Shown piece by piece: positions 17,533-26,157 of a DNA stretch of 64,000 nt. The translations under genes and the position numbers were made by a program. The notes under the pieces were generated by a model. It saw only the letters and a program-made list of their open reading frames with translations. It searched no databases and was not told where the DNA came from. The stretch is from Streptomyces sp. TLI_235 (GTDB taxonomy: Bacteria; Actinomycetota; Actinomycetes; Streptomycetales; Streptomycetaceae), in contig NSGV01000003.1 in the NCBI GenBank assembly GCA_002300355.1, positions 744,001 to 808,000 of the forward strand, read 5' to 3'. The stretch's first letter is position 1. Every line of letters starts with the position of its first letter.

Positions 17533-17687
17533 GCGGAGTCCTCTCGTAGTTACTGGCGGGTTGGAGTGCCGCGTTTCCGCAGGTCGCACCCTGATCGACA
17601 CGGGCTCATGGCTCTTACCGTTCGCGGCGCAGGCCATGGAGGTTCGCTAGAACGGGTCCTCGCCCCACGGGTCGGGCTCTGCGGTGC

Positions 17688-17924
17688 TCACCGGCGCAAG
17701 CCCTTCTCGCAGGATCCGCAGAGCGGGTGGTCGCCGGGGGTGGCGCCGTAGTTGCCGCAGATTTGGCATTCGGTGTGGGCGCGGGCCGATGCGGTGCCGC
17801 GGGCGAGCTTGATGACGGTCTTCGCGAGGTCGAGCTGGTCGTGCTCGTCGACGAGGTGGTCGTACAGCTCGTCCCCGTCCAGGAAGTCGGCGGCATCGCA
17901 GCTGGCGACGGGGCAGGACTTCAT
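17688..17924 (-). CDS. Small two-zinc-finger protein
   Basis: Seventy-eight residues. The N-terminal half is a C2H2-like finger (CPVASC ... LYDHLVDEH), and the C-terminal half a treble-clef-like zinc ribbon (CQICGNYG ... PLCGSC). The ATG overlaps the stop of the upstream fragment (ATGA), so the two were an operon. The composition is typical of accessory small DNA- or protein-binding proteins of Streptomyces integrative elements. Function unknown. Confidence 0.6.
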   Translation of the reverse strand: MKSCPVASCDAADFLDGDELYDHLVDEHDQLDLAKTVIKLARGTASARAHTECQICGNYGATPGDHPLCGSCEKGLRR

Positions 17925-18196
17925 TCGGACGGCTCCTTCGCGCCCGGCCCCGGTGCCGGCTCCATTCCGTCGGCGAGGTCGCGGAGGTGATGGACGGCGT
18001 CGTCCCAGCCCTGGACGTACCAGTAGGGGCCGGTGAGTGCGGTGGCGTTGTGTGGGGTGGCGGCGAGCTTGTCGGCGGCCTGGTGCCAGGAGGTGGAGAT
18101 CAGGGCGCGCATGCGGTCGAACTCCTCGACCAGGGCAGTCAGCTCGCCGGGCGGCAGCTCGGGGAGCGGGCCGTCGGCGGCGATGGCGTCGCGCCG
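17921..18196 (-). pseudogene. 5'-truncated helical hypothetical protein
   Basis: The last about 78 residues (LPPGELTALVEEFDRMRALI ... WYVQGWDDAVHHLRDLADG) are clearly coding with ATGA coupling to the next gene, but the upstream part has no natural start and merges into GH32 coding sequence on the other strand at about 18196. The recombination junction therefore removed its 5' end. Confidence 0.5.
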
Positions 18197-18816
18197 AGAA
18201 GCGGGTCGGCGCACCCAGCGTCTGGACCGACGAGGCAGGGTGGGCCGGCATGCTCTCGCTCCCCCGCGAGCTGGAGCTCGGCGCGGACGGCGACCTCCGG
18301 CAACGGCCCGCCCGGGGGATCGACGAGCTGCGCGGCACCAAGCGGATCGGTGCCACCGGCGCGGCCTTCGACGGTGAGGCGGTGGACCTCGGCGGGATCG
18401 GCCGCGCCGCCGACCTGGTGGTCCGGCTGGAATGCAGCGGCGGCCTGCAGTTGGTCACTTCGGCGGCCGGCGACGAGTACCTGGCCGTCGTCCGGGACCC
18501 GGACACCGGGGACGTCGTCGTCGACCGTCGCCGGGCCTCGCTCGATCCTCGTGCCAAGGGCGGCAGCTGGCGGTTGCCTGCGCCGCAGGAGGGGCCGGTC
18601 GAGCTGCGCATCGTGCTGGACCACTCCGTCGCCGAGGTGTTCACCTCCGCGGGAGAATCGCTCACCGTGCGCTTCTACCCGGTCGGCGACGCCCCGTGGC
18701 GGCTCCGTGCCACCGCGCAGGGCGCCGGTGCCGCCGTGCCGTACGCGGTCGAGGCATGGGATCTGGCCGGCCTGGCGATCAAGGACAAGCGGCCCACGGC
18801 GGAGGACACCCCGTGA
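18196..18816 (+). pseudogene. GH32 sucrose/levan hydrolase, 5' two thirds missing
   Basis: The frame that ends at TGA 18814 begins abruptly at about 18196 with GWAGMLSLPRELELGADGDL, which in GH32 enzymes marks the end of the five-bladed propeller. All the propeller, including the catalytic aspartate (NDPNG-like) and glutamate (EC) motifs, is absent; only the C-terminal beta-sandwich of about 200 residues remains (LRIVLDHSVAEVF is the typical late motif). The stop overlaps the start of the fructokinase gene. It cannot be an active hydrolase. Confidence 0.8.
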
Positions 18817-19742
18817 GCGCCGTTGTCATCGGCGAAGTGCTCGTCGACCTGGTGTGGCGGACCGGGTGCGAGTCCCTGGCGGCGCTGCCCGGGGGCAGCC
18901 CGGCCAACGTGGCCGTCGGCCTGCACGGCCTCGGCCGGCCGGTCACCCTGGTGACCTGCTGGGGCGACGACCTGCCGGGCGCCCTGGTACGCAGCCATGT
19001 GCGGGCCACCGGCCTGCCGGTCGTCCGGGCGGAGAGCGCCTCCGGCCGCACCACGCTGGCCCTCGCCCATGTCGACACGGCCACCGGCGGGGCCACCTAC
19101 GATTTCCTCGCCTCCTGGGACCCGCTGAGCCTGCCGCTGCCGCCGGACGCGACGCTGCTCGCCACCGGTTCGCTGGCCGTCGTCGCCGAACCGGGTGCCT
19201 CGCGGGTCGCCGCCGCCTGCCGCGAGTTCCGCTCCCGGCCGGGCGCGGCGGTCGCCGTCGACCTCAATGTCCGCCCCGGTGTGCAGCCCGACCGCGCCGT
19301 GTACGGGCGCGCGGTCGAGCGGATCGCCGCAACGGCCGACGTCGTCAAGGCCAGCACGGAGGACCTGGCGTGGCTGTTCCCCGACCGGGCGGCCGGCGCT
19401 GCGGCCCGGGAGCTGCTCGGCCTGGGCCCGCGTCTGGTGGTCGTCACCGACGGCGCCAACGGTGCCACGGCCTACACCGGGGGCACCGAAGTGTCCGTGC
19501 CGGCCCCTGCCGTACGGGTGGTCGACACCATCGGCGCCGGCGATGCCTTCCAGGCCGCGCTGCTCGCCGGCCTGCTCCGGCAGGACGCGGACGGTCGGCA
19601 CCAGGTGCAGGTACCGGAGGACCGGGACGGCTTGGAGCAGTTGCTGCGCCGGGCCGTGGCGGCCGGCGCACTCGCCTGCGAACGGGCCGGCGCCCACCCT
19701 CCGGGCCTGGACCAGCTGGAGGCGGCGCTCGGCACAGCGTGA
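18813..19742 (+). CDS. PfkB-family carbohydrate kinase, probable fructokinase
   Basis: A 309-residue ribokinase-fold kinase from GTG 18813. GGSPANVAVGLHGLG is the PfkB N-terminal signature and DTIGAGDAFQAALLAGL the C-terminal one, with the catalytic Asp in GAGD. DLNVRPG and VVVTDGANGA are further family marks. It overlaps the GH32 remnant by GTGA, so its original role was very probably phosphorylating fructose released by that hydrolase. With the GH32 5' end and promoter gone, expression may be lost or driven by readthrough. Confidence 0.88.
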   Translation: MSAVVIGEVLVDLVWRTGCESLAALPGGSPANVAVGLHGLGRPVTLVTCWGDDLPGALVRSHVRATGLPVVRAESASGRTTLALAHVDTATGGATYDFLASWDPLSLPLPPDATLLATGSLAVVAEPGASRVAAACREFRSRPGAAVAVDLNVRPGVQPDRAVYGRAVERIAATADVVKASTEDLAWLFPDRAAGAAARELLGLGPRLVVVTDGANGATAYTGGTEVSVPAPAVRVVDTIGAGDAFQAALLAGLLRQDADGRHQVQVPEDRDGLEQLLRRAVAAGALACERAGAHPPGLDQLEAALGTA

Positions 19743-19755
19743 GGGAGTCGGACAG

Positions 19756-19796
19756 GAGCGCGGTGGGCTACCCGGCGCGGGCGGCCCACCGCGCTC
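19756..19796 (+). terminator. Hairpin terminator after the fructokinase
   Basis: A 13-bp perfect stem, GAGCGCGGTGGGC at 19756-19768 pairing with 19784-19796, starts 14 bases after the stop codon. Confidence 0.65.
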
Positions 19797-20242
19797 CCGC
19801 ACGACGCGGGGCTGCTGTCTCCCCTGTGCCATCGGGCGGCAGACCCGGCACCACATCGAGGTTGCGGACCGGCCGATCACCCGCCTGCCCCACGGCTCGT
19901 CCGACTGCCGCGCCGGCCTGGCGGTTCCCCGTACGGGCACCCGCCACGGCCAGCGCCGGCGGCGTCCGGTTCAGCAGCCCGGCCAGGGCGGGCGACATCC
20001 CTGCGGCTCCGGGCGGGAGGACATGCCCGCCGGCGACCCTGCCGGAGCACTGGACGACTGCCGGGTCCGGCGCCCGTCCGACGAGATGTCCTTGCCCGGG
20101 CCGCGGGGATTCACGGTATGGCTGAGCGCCCCCTGGAGGACGCCCCCTGCGCCATCCGCTGCATCCGGAGTCGCAAAGGCTGCCCGCGAGCGGTGCAGCA
20201 CGGGTTGGACGAGGGCCCGGCGCCGGCCAGCGGCGCCCTCGG
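19797..20242. other. Gene-free region
   Basis: About 450 bases. Open frames exist on both strands but none has a credible start, ribosome-binding site and family resemblance together. The region lies between two convergent transcripts. Confidence 0.35.
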
Positions 20243-20470
20243 TCAGAGCTTGAACATCCCGGGGAACGGCCGGGTGATGCGTTCCTGCCGCGACCCGAAG
20301 TCGACGAGGACCGCGATGTCGCCGTCGCCTTCGACTCCGATGACCCGGCCGAGGCCGTAGCTGTCGTGAGTGACGCGGTCACCTAGGGCGAACCGCTCGA
20401 CTGGCGCCTCGATCTTGGCTTTGAACGGGCTGGTGGGCAGAGGCCGCCGGAGTGCTGGTGGTTTCGTCAT
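20243..20470 (-). CDS. Small protein resembling the C-terminal tudor-like domain of UvrD/PcrA
   Basis: Seventy-five residues. After a basic, proline-rich lead, residues 28-70 read FALGDRVTHDSYGLGRVIG ... IAVLVDFGSRQERI, which follows the pattern of the small SH3/tudor-like tail of PcrA/UvrD helicases (GDRVxHxxFGxGxV ... VDFG) and of CarD-like modules. As a stand-alone protein it may bind RNA polymerase or DNA; this is inference. Such stand-alone copies are common in Streptomyces. Confidence 0.65.
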   Translation of the reverse strand: MTKPPALRRPLPTSPFKAKIEAPVERFALGDRVTHDSYGLGRVIGVEGDGDIAVLVDFGSRQERITRPFPGMFKL

Positions 20471-20826
20471 TCCGTCCAGTATGCGCCAGAAACCACGGGC
20501 GCGGGGCCTTCAGGAGGTCTCGGATTCGCACGGGCCCGAATTCGCATGGCGCCGTCCACCGTCTCCGCGTTGCCGACGGCGACCAGGCGCCGGGCCGCCC
20601 GCGTCCGTGGCAGCCGGGGCGGGAGCCCACGCGACTCACTCCCCCGGGCCTGTCCGCGTCACCCTGACGAGGGAGTCACCGGCCCGGACAGCGCGTGCGA
20701 ACATGCCTTCAACCAGCCTGGTCCCACGGCGTGTTGATGTTCCTGGCAGCTCGGGGACTGCGGTCCTGGGGACGGCTTCCGAAAAATTGGGGGTGGAATA
20801 TTCCGCCGCAGCGGGCCGGGGCCTGC
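20471..20826. other. Gene-free region between the tudor-like gene and the csp promoter
   Basis: About 350 bases without a supported gene. Near 20786-20812 the sequence becomes AT-richer, with the palindrome GGAATATTCC at about 20795, just ahead of the cold-shock promoter. Confidence 0.4.
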
Positions 20827-20992
20827 TAGAGTCGAGTCAGTTGCAGTAGTGGTTCCCATGAACTTTGTGTGCGCCTGCTGATGTATCGCAGGCGCATTTT
20901 TTGTTCCCGGCTGTCGCCGGGTGGGTGCTCATCGCGGTGACTCGAAGCCCGCGCTGTGCGAGTTTCGGACAGTCCCTTGAAGGAGAATTTTT
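20827..20992 (+). promoter_or_regulatory. Cold-shock gene promoter and structured leader with attenuator-like hairpin
   Basis: TAGAGT at 20827-20832 is a good -10 hexamer. Downstream, a 9-bp stem (TGCGCCTGC at 20870-20878 with 20888-20896) is followed directly by six T residues (20897-20902), an intrinsic terminator shape that lies inside the untranslated leader about 90 bases before the csp start. A strong ribosome-binding site (GAAGGAG) precedes the ATG. The leader could end a short RNA or act as a temperature-dependent attenuator; this is inferred from structure only. Confidence 0.6.
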
Positions 20993-21196
20993 ATGGCTAA
21001 TGGCACTGTGAAGTGGTTCAACTCGGAAAAGGGCTTCGGCTTCATCGAGCAGGAGGGTGGCGGTCCTGACGTGTTCGCCCACTACTCGAACATCAACGCC
21101 AACGGCTTCCGTGAGCTGCTCGAGGGCCAGAAGGTCGAGTTCGACGTCACGCAGGGTCAGAAGGGCCCGCAGGCCGAGAACATTCGCCCGCTGTAG
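20993..21196 (+). CDS. Cold-shock protein (CspA family)
   Basis: Sixty-seven residues, the normal family length. GTVKWFNSEKGFGFIEQEGG contains RNP1 (KGFGFI) and DVFAHYSNI is RNP2-like. Such proteins bind single-stranded RNA and DNA and melt mRNA structure in the cold. The DEAD-box helicase gene follows 370 bp downstream after a strong terminator, a functional pairing (RNA chaperone and helicase) seen in many actinomycetes. Confidence 0.95.
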   Translation: MANGTVKWFNSEKGFGFIEQEGGGPDVFAHYSNINANGFRELLEGQKVEFDVTQGQKGPQAENIRPL

Positions 21197-21224
21197 TTTT
21201 TCTGCCACGGCACCCGCCTAGCAG

Positions 21225-21266
21225 CGAGGGGCCCGCACCGCGTACATGCCCGGTGCGGGCCCCTCG
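21225..21266 (+). terminator. Strong hairpin terminator after csp
   Basis: A 16-bp perfect stem (21225-21240 with 21251-21266) and a 10-base loop, 29 bases past the csp stop codon. Confidence 0.85.
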
Positions 21267-21563
21267 GCTTTGCTCCACGACGCTCCTGCGGACGCTCCTG
21301 CCCCCTGGCTCCGCCACGGGCGGCCATACCCATGCGAGACGCACGGCGCCGCGCCCGGTTCGGCGCCCTGCCATGACATCTCACGGTTCGAGGTTCTGCG
21401 CTCCCGCCCGGTCGGGCGAGCGCCAACCATGGGTGATGTGGCGCACGCTTCTGCCGTCCGCGCCCCGCTCTTCACATCTTTCCGGCCCGTTCCCATGCGG
21501 TCTCCGCCAGCGCCCCCGCTGCGGAGCCTTCCTCGTGACGCGCCGCCCGAGGAAGGTCTTCCG

Positions 21564-23096
21564 ATGAATCGTTCCAGTCGCTCCTCGTACCAGAATGCCA
21601 ACTCCCGTCCCGCCGGCGGCTCCCGCTCCGGTGGCGGCTCCCGCTCCGGCGGCAGTTCCTTCTACGGCTCCCGGCCGGCCGACGGCCGGCGCTCCTCCGG
21701 TCGAAGCGGCCGTCAGGGCTCCTCGCCGCAGGGCGAGTTCGCGATGCCGGAGAGCACCACCCCGGCGTTGCCCGCCGTCTCGTCCTTCGACGAGTTGGAC
21801 ATGCCGAAGGCACTGCAGTCGGTGCTGACCCGTCAGGGCGTCACCTCCCCGTTCCCGATCCAGGCCGCGACACTGCCCAACTCGCTGGCCGGCCGCGACG
21901 TGCTGGGCCGCGGCCGCACGGGCTCGGGCAAGACCATCGCCTTCGGCCTCGCCCTGCTGGCCCGCACCGCCGGACGGAGGGCCGAACCGCGCCGGCCACT
22001 GGCGCTGGTGCTGGTCCCCACCCGCGAGCTCGCGCAGCAGGTCACCGAGGCACTCACCCCCTACGCCCACGCGGTGCGCCTGCGGATGGCGACCGTCGTC
22101 GGCGGCATGTCGATCGGCCGCCAGGCGCACGCGCTGAACCGAGGTGCGGAGGTCGTGGTGGCCACCCCCGGCCGACTCAAGGACCTGATCCAGCGCGGCG
22201 ACTGCCGGCTGGACGACGTCGCCGTCACCGTCCTGGACGAGGCCGACCAGATGGCCGACATGGGCTTCCTGCCGCAGGTCACCGAGCTCCTCGAGCAGGT
22301 CGCCGAGGGCTGCCAGACGATGCTGTTCTCCGCCACCCTGGACCGCAACGTCGACCGCCTGGTGCGCCGCTTCCTCCAGGACCCGGTCACGCACTCGGTC
22401 GACCCGTCCGCCGCCACGGTCAGCACCATGGAGCATCACGTCCTGCACGTGCAGAACGGGGACAAGGACGCCACGATCGCGCACATCGCCTCCCGCGAGG
22501 GCGGCGTGATCATGTTCACCGACACCAAGCACGGCGCGGACCGCCTGGTGCTCGACCTGCTCTCGAAGGGGGTGAAGGCCGCAGCCCTGCACGGAGGCAA
22601 GTCCCAGCCCCAGCGCACCCGAACCCTGGAGCAGTTCCGCACCGGCGACGTCACCACGCTGATCGCCACCAACGTCGCCGCCCGCGGTATCCACGTCGAC
22701 GGGCTCGACCTGGTCGTCAACCTCGACCCGCCGGCCGACCACAAGGACTACCTGCACCGCGGTGGGCGCACCGCCCGGGCCGGCGAGTCCGGAACCGTCG
22801 TCACCCTCGTCCTGCCCAATCAGCGTCGCGAGATGGCCCGCATGATGGCCACCGCCGGTATCACCCCCGAATCCACCCGGGTCCACTCCAGCGACGAGAA
22901 GCTTGCCCTCATCACCGGCGCCCGTGTGCCCACCGGCCTCCCCGTGGTGATCGCCGACCCCGTCGTCGAGCGTCCGCGCCGCAGCGCGTCCACGAGCCGC
23001 AACCGCCGCAGCCGTCCCAACCACGCCGGCCGCAACACGCAGGCCACCGGCGGCTCCCGCAGCGCGGCACCCAGGCGCGTCGCCCGCCCGGCGTAG
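21564..23096 (+). CDS. DEAD-box ATP-dependent RNA helicase
   Basis: A 510-residue helicase; ATG 21564 chosen because GAGGAAGG lies just upstream and the product then begins with a low-complexity Ser/Gly/Arg-rich tail (SRSGGGSRSGGS-like) of about 60 residues. Core motifs: Q-motif region FPIQAATLP, GRGRTGSGKT (motif I), PTRELAQQ (Ia), VLDEADQMADMGF (II), LFSAT (III), and HRGGRTARAG (VI). A basic Arg-rich C-tail (RRSASTSRNRRSRPN) should bind RNA. It probably acts in ribosome assembly or RNA turnover at low temperature with the adjacent cold-shock protein. Confidence 0.93.
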   Translation: MNRSSRSSYQNANSRPAGGSRSGGGSRSGGSSFYGSRPADGRRSSGRSGRQGSSPQGEFAMPESTTPALPAVSSFDELDMPKALQSVLTRQGVTSPFPIQAATLPNSLAGRDVLGRGRTGSGKTIAFGLALLARTAGRRAEPRRPLALVLVPTRELAQQVTEALTPYAHAVRLRMATVVGGMSIGRQAHALNRGAEVVVATPGRLKDLIQRGDCRLDDVAVTVLDEADQMADMGFLPQVTELLEQVAEGCQTMLFSATLDRNVDRLVRRFLQDPVTHSVDPSAATVSTMEHHVLHVQNGDKDATIAHIASREGGVIMFTDTKHGADRLVLDLLSKGVKAAALHGGKSQPQRTRTLEQFRTGDVTTLIATNVAARGIHVDGLDLVVNLDPPADHKDYLHRGGRTARAGESGTVVTLVLPNQRREMARMMATAGITPESTRVHSSDEKLALITGARVPTGLPVVIADPVVERPRRSASTSRNRRSRPNHAGRNTQATGGSRSAAPRRVARPA

Positions 23097-23276
23097 GACG
23101 GTGGGCGGGCCGGGCCCGAGACCTTCAACCGTGGGTGACACCCGATTCCCACCACAGCCGGACGGGGAGCCCGGAGCCGGCGCCGCGGCCCCGTCCGGCG
23201 GGCGCCGTCGACCATCCCGCCGCCAGTGCCCCGATCACCGCCGGCCCCGGCGGGACATACGCGAAGGAGCCCGTCC

Positions 23277-23657
23277 ATGACCGTCACCCCCGAACGCCCT
23301 GCGACCACCGCCACGGTCGGCGACCTCATGAAACGCCCGGACCTGCAGATCAGCGACGATGTCATGGTCGACACGGCGCTGGACATCCTGCAGAGCTCCG
23401 GCGAGGACCACGTCCTGGTCCGCGACGAGAACGGCCGCTGCGCCGGCGTGCTGACCCGCCTGCACCTCGCGCCGTTCCAAGCCCGATCCTGGTACACCGA
23501 GCGCACCGCGGTGCGCGACATCGTCCTCGACCGCGCCCCGTTCGCGACCGCCGACCTGCCCGCCACTGCGGCGGCCGCCACCATGCGCTCCCGCGGCCTG
23601 GACGCGTGGCCGGTGGTGGACCACGACGGCTACGTCATCGGTCTGCTCAGTTTCTAG
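23277..23657 (+). CDS. CBS-domain pair protein
   Basis: A 126-residue protein with GAAGGAG upstream. Two CBS repeats fill it: VGDLMKRPDLQISDDVMVDTAL ... DHVLVRDENGRCAGVLTR, and TAVRDIVLDRAPFATADLPAT ... AWPVVDHDGYVIGLLSF (quoted in part). Such stand-alone pairs bind adenine nucleotides and modulate a partner. It lies 180 bp after the helicase on the same strand, which suggests co-regulation in stress. Confidence 0.85.
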   Translation: MTVTPERPATTATVGDLMKRPDLQISDDVMVDTALDILQSSGEDHVLVRDENGRCAGVLTRLHLAPFQARSWYTERTAVRDIVLDRAPFATADLPATAAAATMRSRGLDAWPVVDHDGYVIGLLSF

Positions 23658-23899
23658 GGCCGACCGCAGGCGCCGACACGCCGGCATCCGTGCCGCGGAA
23701 GGCGCCTGCTGTCGGCGGCTGGGCAAGGGCGCGAGGTGGGCCGTCGCGCGCCTGTCGCCGAACCCGGCAAGACGGTGCCGGTCGGCCGCCGTCATCCGAC
23801 GGGGCGGCTGGGCCGACCGGCGGCTGCCCAGTCGGCTGCGTCATCTCGTGGTGGTCCTGCGGGGTGCGCTCACTGTTGCGGGTGCGGTCCTGCCGGATC

Positions 23900-24134
23900 G
23901 GCATCAGCAGCCGGGCGGAGTCCAGCATGTCCGCGACCTTGACTGCGCCCCATTGGCGGTGATCAGCGCGCACAGGTCCGTCAAGACAGTCCGGTCCCGG
24001 GCGAGCAGGGTGACGCGGGGTGCGGACTCGTCGACGAACGCCCCGCCCCGCGGGGGCTCGGCCGCCACTCCCCCACCGCGGCACTGCGTCTCCACTGGGC
24101 TGTGTCGTTGAACCGTTTTCGCCCGAATCGGCAT
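23900..24134 (-). pseudogene. Possible frameshifted gene remnant
   Basis: In the 610-base gap after the CBS gene, one minus-strand frame reads RVTLLARDRTVLTDLCALIT and continues, one base over, as VKVADMLDSARLLMPIRQ. Together they look like one protein segment broken by a single-base shift at about 23952. I do not recognise the family, and the rest of the gap (23658-23899 and 24135-24265) shows nothing. Confidence 0.3.
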
Positions 24135-24265
24135 GAATGGCGCGAGGCCGGCACGGCACGAGGTTCACGAAGCGGATGTGGCGGAGGATGTCGAGAACGG
24201 GCTGGCGGCTCCGTCCCAGCGGCGGATGCGGCCGCCGTGGCCGCACCACACCAAGGAGATCCGGC

Positions 24266-24711
24266 ATGGCGATCCAGCGGATGGACAACGTCCTCATCGT
24301 TGTGGACGACCTCGACGCTGCCGTTTCGTTCTTCGTCGAACTCGGCATGGAGTTGGAGGGCCAGATGCCAATCGCGGGACGCTGGGTGGAGCGTGTCATC
24401 GGGCTGGACGACGTCCGGCAGGACATCGCCATGCTGCGGACCCGGACGGCCACGGCCGAATCGAGCTGGCGAGGTTCCACACCCCGAAGGCGATCAGCGC
24501 CGAGCCGAAGAACGCGCCGACCAACACGCTGGGCATTCGCCGCATCATGTTCGCCGTCGACGACATCGAGGACGTCGTTGCCCGCCTGCGCACCCACGGC
24601 GCCGAACTCGTCGGCGAGCTGGCACAGTTCGAGGACAGCTATCGACTGTGCTACGTCCGCGGCCCCGAGGGCATCATCGTCGGACTGGCCGAGCAGCTCA
24701 AGTCAACTTGA
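24266..24711 (+). CDS. VOC-fold (glyoxalase/dioxygenase superfamily) protein with frameshift
   Basis: Start ATG 24266 after AAGGAG. The first 60 residues read MDNVLIVVDDLDAAVSFFVELGMELEG in the normal VOC pattern. After AMLRT the frame is lost and the expected continuation GHGRIELARFHTP ... IRRIMFAVDDIEDVVARL ... YVRGPEGIIVGLAEQL lies in the other frame, to the TGA at 24709. Restoring one C to the CCC run at 24441-24443 mends the protein to about 148 residues. Typical function: metal-dependent lyase or antibiotic-binding protein; unknown here. As written, the gene is broken. Confidence 0.75.
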
Positions 24712-24785
24712 CCCGGTCCTGAAGGACTGGGCTTGGAGGTAGCGTCCAACTGGCTGCTGGGTGGGCTCCTCCCGTCCAGACACCC

Positions 24786-24975
24786 CTATGCGGTGGCAGG
24801 GACGCGTGACTCACGCCCCGCTGTCCACACGGTCTCGCCCTTGCGGGCGATGTTGTGGGACGCGTTGTCGTCCGCGTGCATCATGACGCCGCAGGCGCGG
24901 CACGCGAAACGTTGCTTGTGACTGGCGGTTGCGCCGGTCGATGTGGTGGCACTCGGAGCATTGCGATGCGATTCC
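24786..24975 (-). pseudogene. C-terminal remnant of a TnpB/OrfB transposon protein
   Basis: Two neighbouring minus-strand frames together give the TnpB tail: CSECHHIDRRNR in one, and QRFACRACGVMMHADDNASHNIARKG in another (split here: FACRACG, then HADDNASHNIA). The CxxC...CxxC zinc ribbon and the D-x-N-A-x-x-N-I motif with the last RuvC aspartate identify the IS200/IS605-IS607 family. At least one frameshift and loss of everything upstream show it is dead. Confidence 0.7.
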
Positions 24976-25443
24976 TCCCGGCCGTGAACGGCCGGAGTTC
25001 CTCGCAAGATCCCGCTGAAGACTGCCTGAGGGACTGTGCACCCGGAGAACCGTCCGGCCACGAAGCCGCGCGTCGGAGGTCGGACGCGGACCGGCTGCTG
25101 GAGCAACTGCCTGCAGCACCCCTCGCAAACGGCGACCCGGACTGCCTGGTACTGCCGCCCGGCAAGCTGCGCGACGTACAGCGGCGCAACCGGCCCCGGC
25201 CGGCCGACGGACAGGAGGCGGGGGAGACCGGGTGTGTACGGCCCGGCCACCCCCGCGACTGCGCGGGGTACCGGGCCGGACACCCGGGGGGGTGAGCATC
25301 CGGACCGGTGCGCGAGGCGCAGCCTGAACGCCCCCGCGGGGGGTCGGGGACGTCCATACATACAACGACTGGGCGGCACACCAGGACACCCGCCAGACGG
25401 CGCGGAGAATTCCGCCCCTGGCCCGACGCATCGAAAGGGGGGC
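24976..25443. other. Degraded region upstream of the TnpB tail
   Basis: About 470 bases with no recognisable gene. It should correspond to the position of the missing TnpB body, but I see no RuvC-I or helical domain motif in any minus-strand frame, so it is probably foreign or scrambled sequence. Confidence 0.35.
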
Positions 25444-25986
25444 TCACATGGGGAGCGAGCGCAGCCGCACCGCTCCCGGCGGCCAGTGCGCGCCGTCGTG
25501 CAGCGGCGTCACCATGGTCCGCAGCGGCATGACGACGAGCCGGGATCCGGGCTGTTCCACGACGACGTCGGTGTCGAGCGGCTGCCAGCCCAGGTGCCGG
25601 TAGAGCGGTACGAGGGGTGGTCGGCAGAACAGCAGTGCGTGCCGCGGCCCCATTGTGCGGGCGTGCGAGACGGCGGCTGTCACGACCAGCCGGGCCAGGC
25701 CGCGGCCCCGTACGTCGGGGGCGACGGCGACCCCGCCGACACCCACCACTTCGGTCTCGGCCTCGCCGATGGTCACGGGCAGCCGTAACAGGCCGGTGTG
25801 CGCCACAAGCCGGTCGCCCTGCCGGATGCCGAAGTGCTCGTCCTTGGGCAGCCAGGTCAGGCCGGTGTGGGCGACGCCGAACGGATCGTCGCCAGCGCCG
25901 AGGATCTCACTCTGGTCGGCCTTGGTGTACTGGGAGAGCCGTACCGCGGTCGGTGCGGCGGGGGTTCGGTTTACGGACATCCCCAC
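25444..25986 (-). CDS. GNAT-family N-acetyltransferase
   Basis: A 180-residue acetyltransferase, GTG at 25986 (ATG 25980 is an alternative; GAGGTGAAG lies upstream). VGVGGVAVAPDVRGRGLARLVV is the acetyl-CoA pyrophosphate-binding motif A (R/Q-x-x-G-x-G/A, here RGRGLA), followed by a helix and the motif B-like HALLFCRPPLVPLYRHLGW. Substrate unknown. Isolated, next to transposon debris. Confidence 0.85.
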   Translation of the reverse strand: MGMSVNRTPAAPTAVRLSQYTKADQSEILGAGDDPFGVAHTGLTWLPKDEHFGIRQGDRLVAHTGLLRLPVTIGEAETEVVGVGGVAVAPDVRGRGLARLVVTAAVSHARTMGPRHALLFCRPPLVPLYRHLGWQPLDTDVVVEQPGSRLVVMPLRTMVTPLHDGAHWPPGAVRLRSLPM

Positions 25987-26157
25987 ATGATGATCTTCAC
26001 CTCGAGTGCGCGCAACGCTCCAGTGGCCACGAGACGGCGCCGCGCCAAGGCCGCCCCGGAGAGGCGAGCTGGGCCCTGCTACCCGTGACGGCCCGGTTGG
26101 GGACGCCCCGGCCGGACACTAACCGGGCGCCCGGCACGGATGCGGCGGCGGGTGCAG

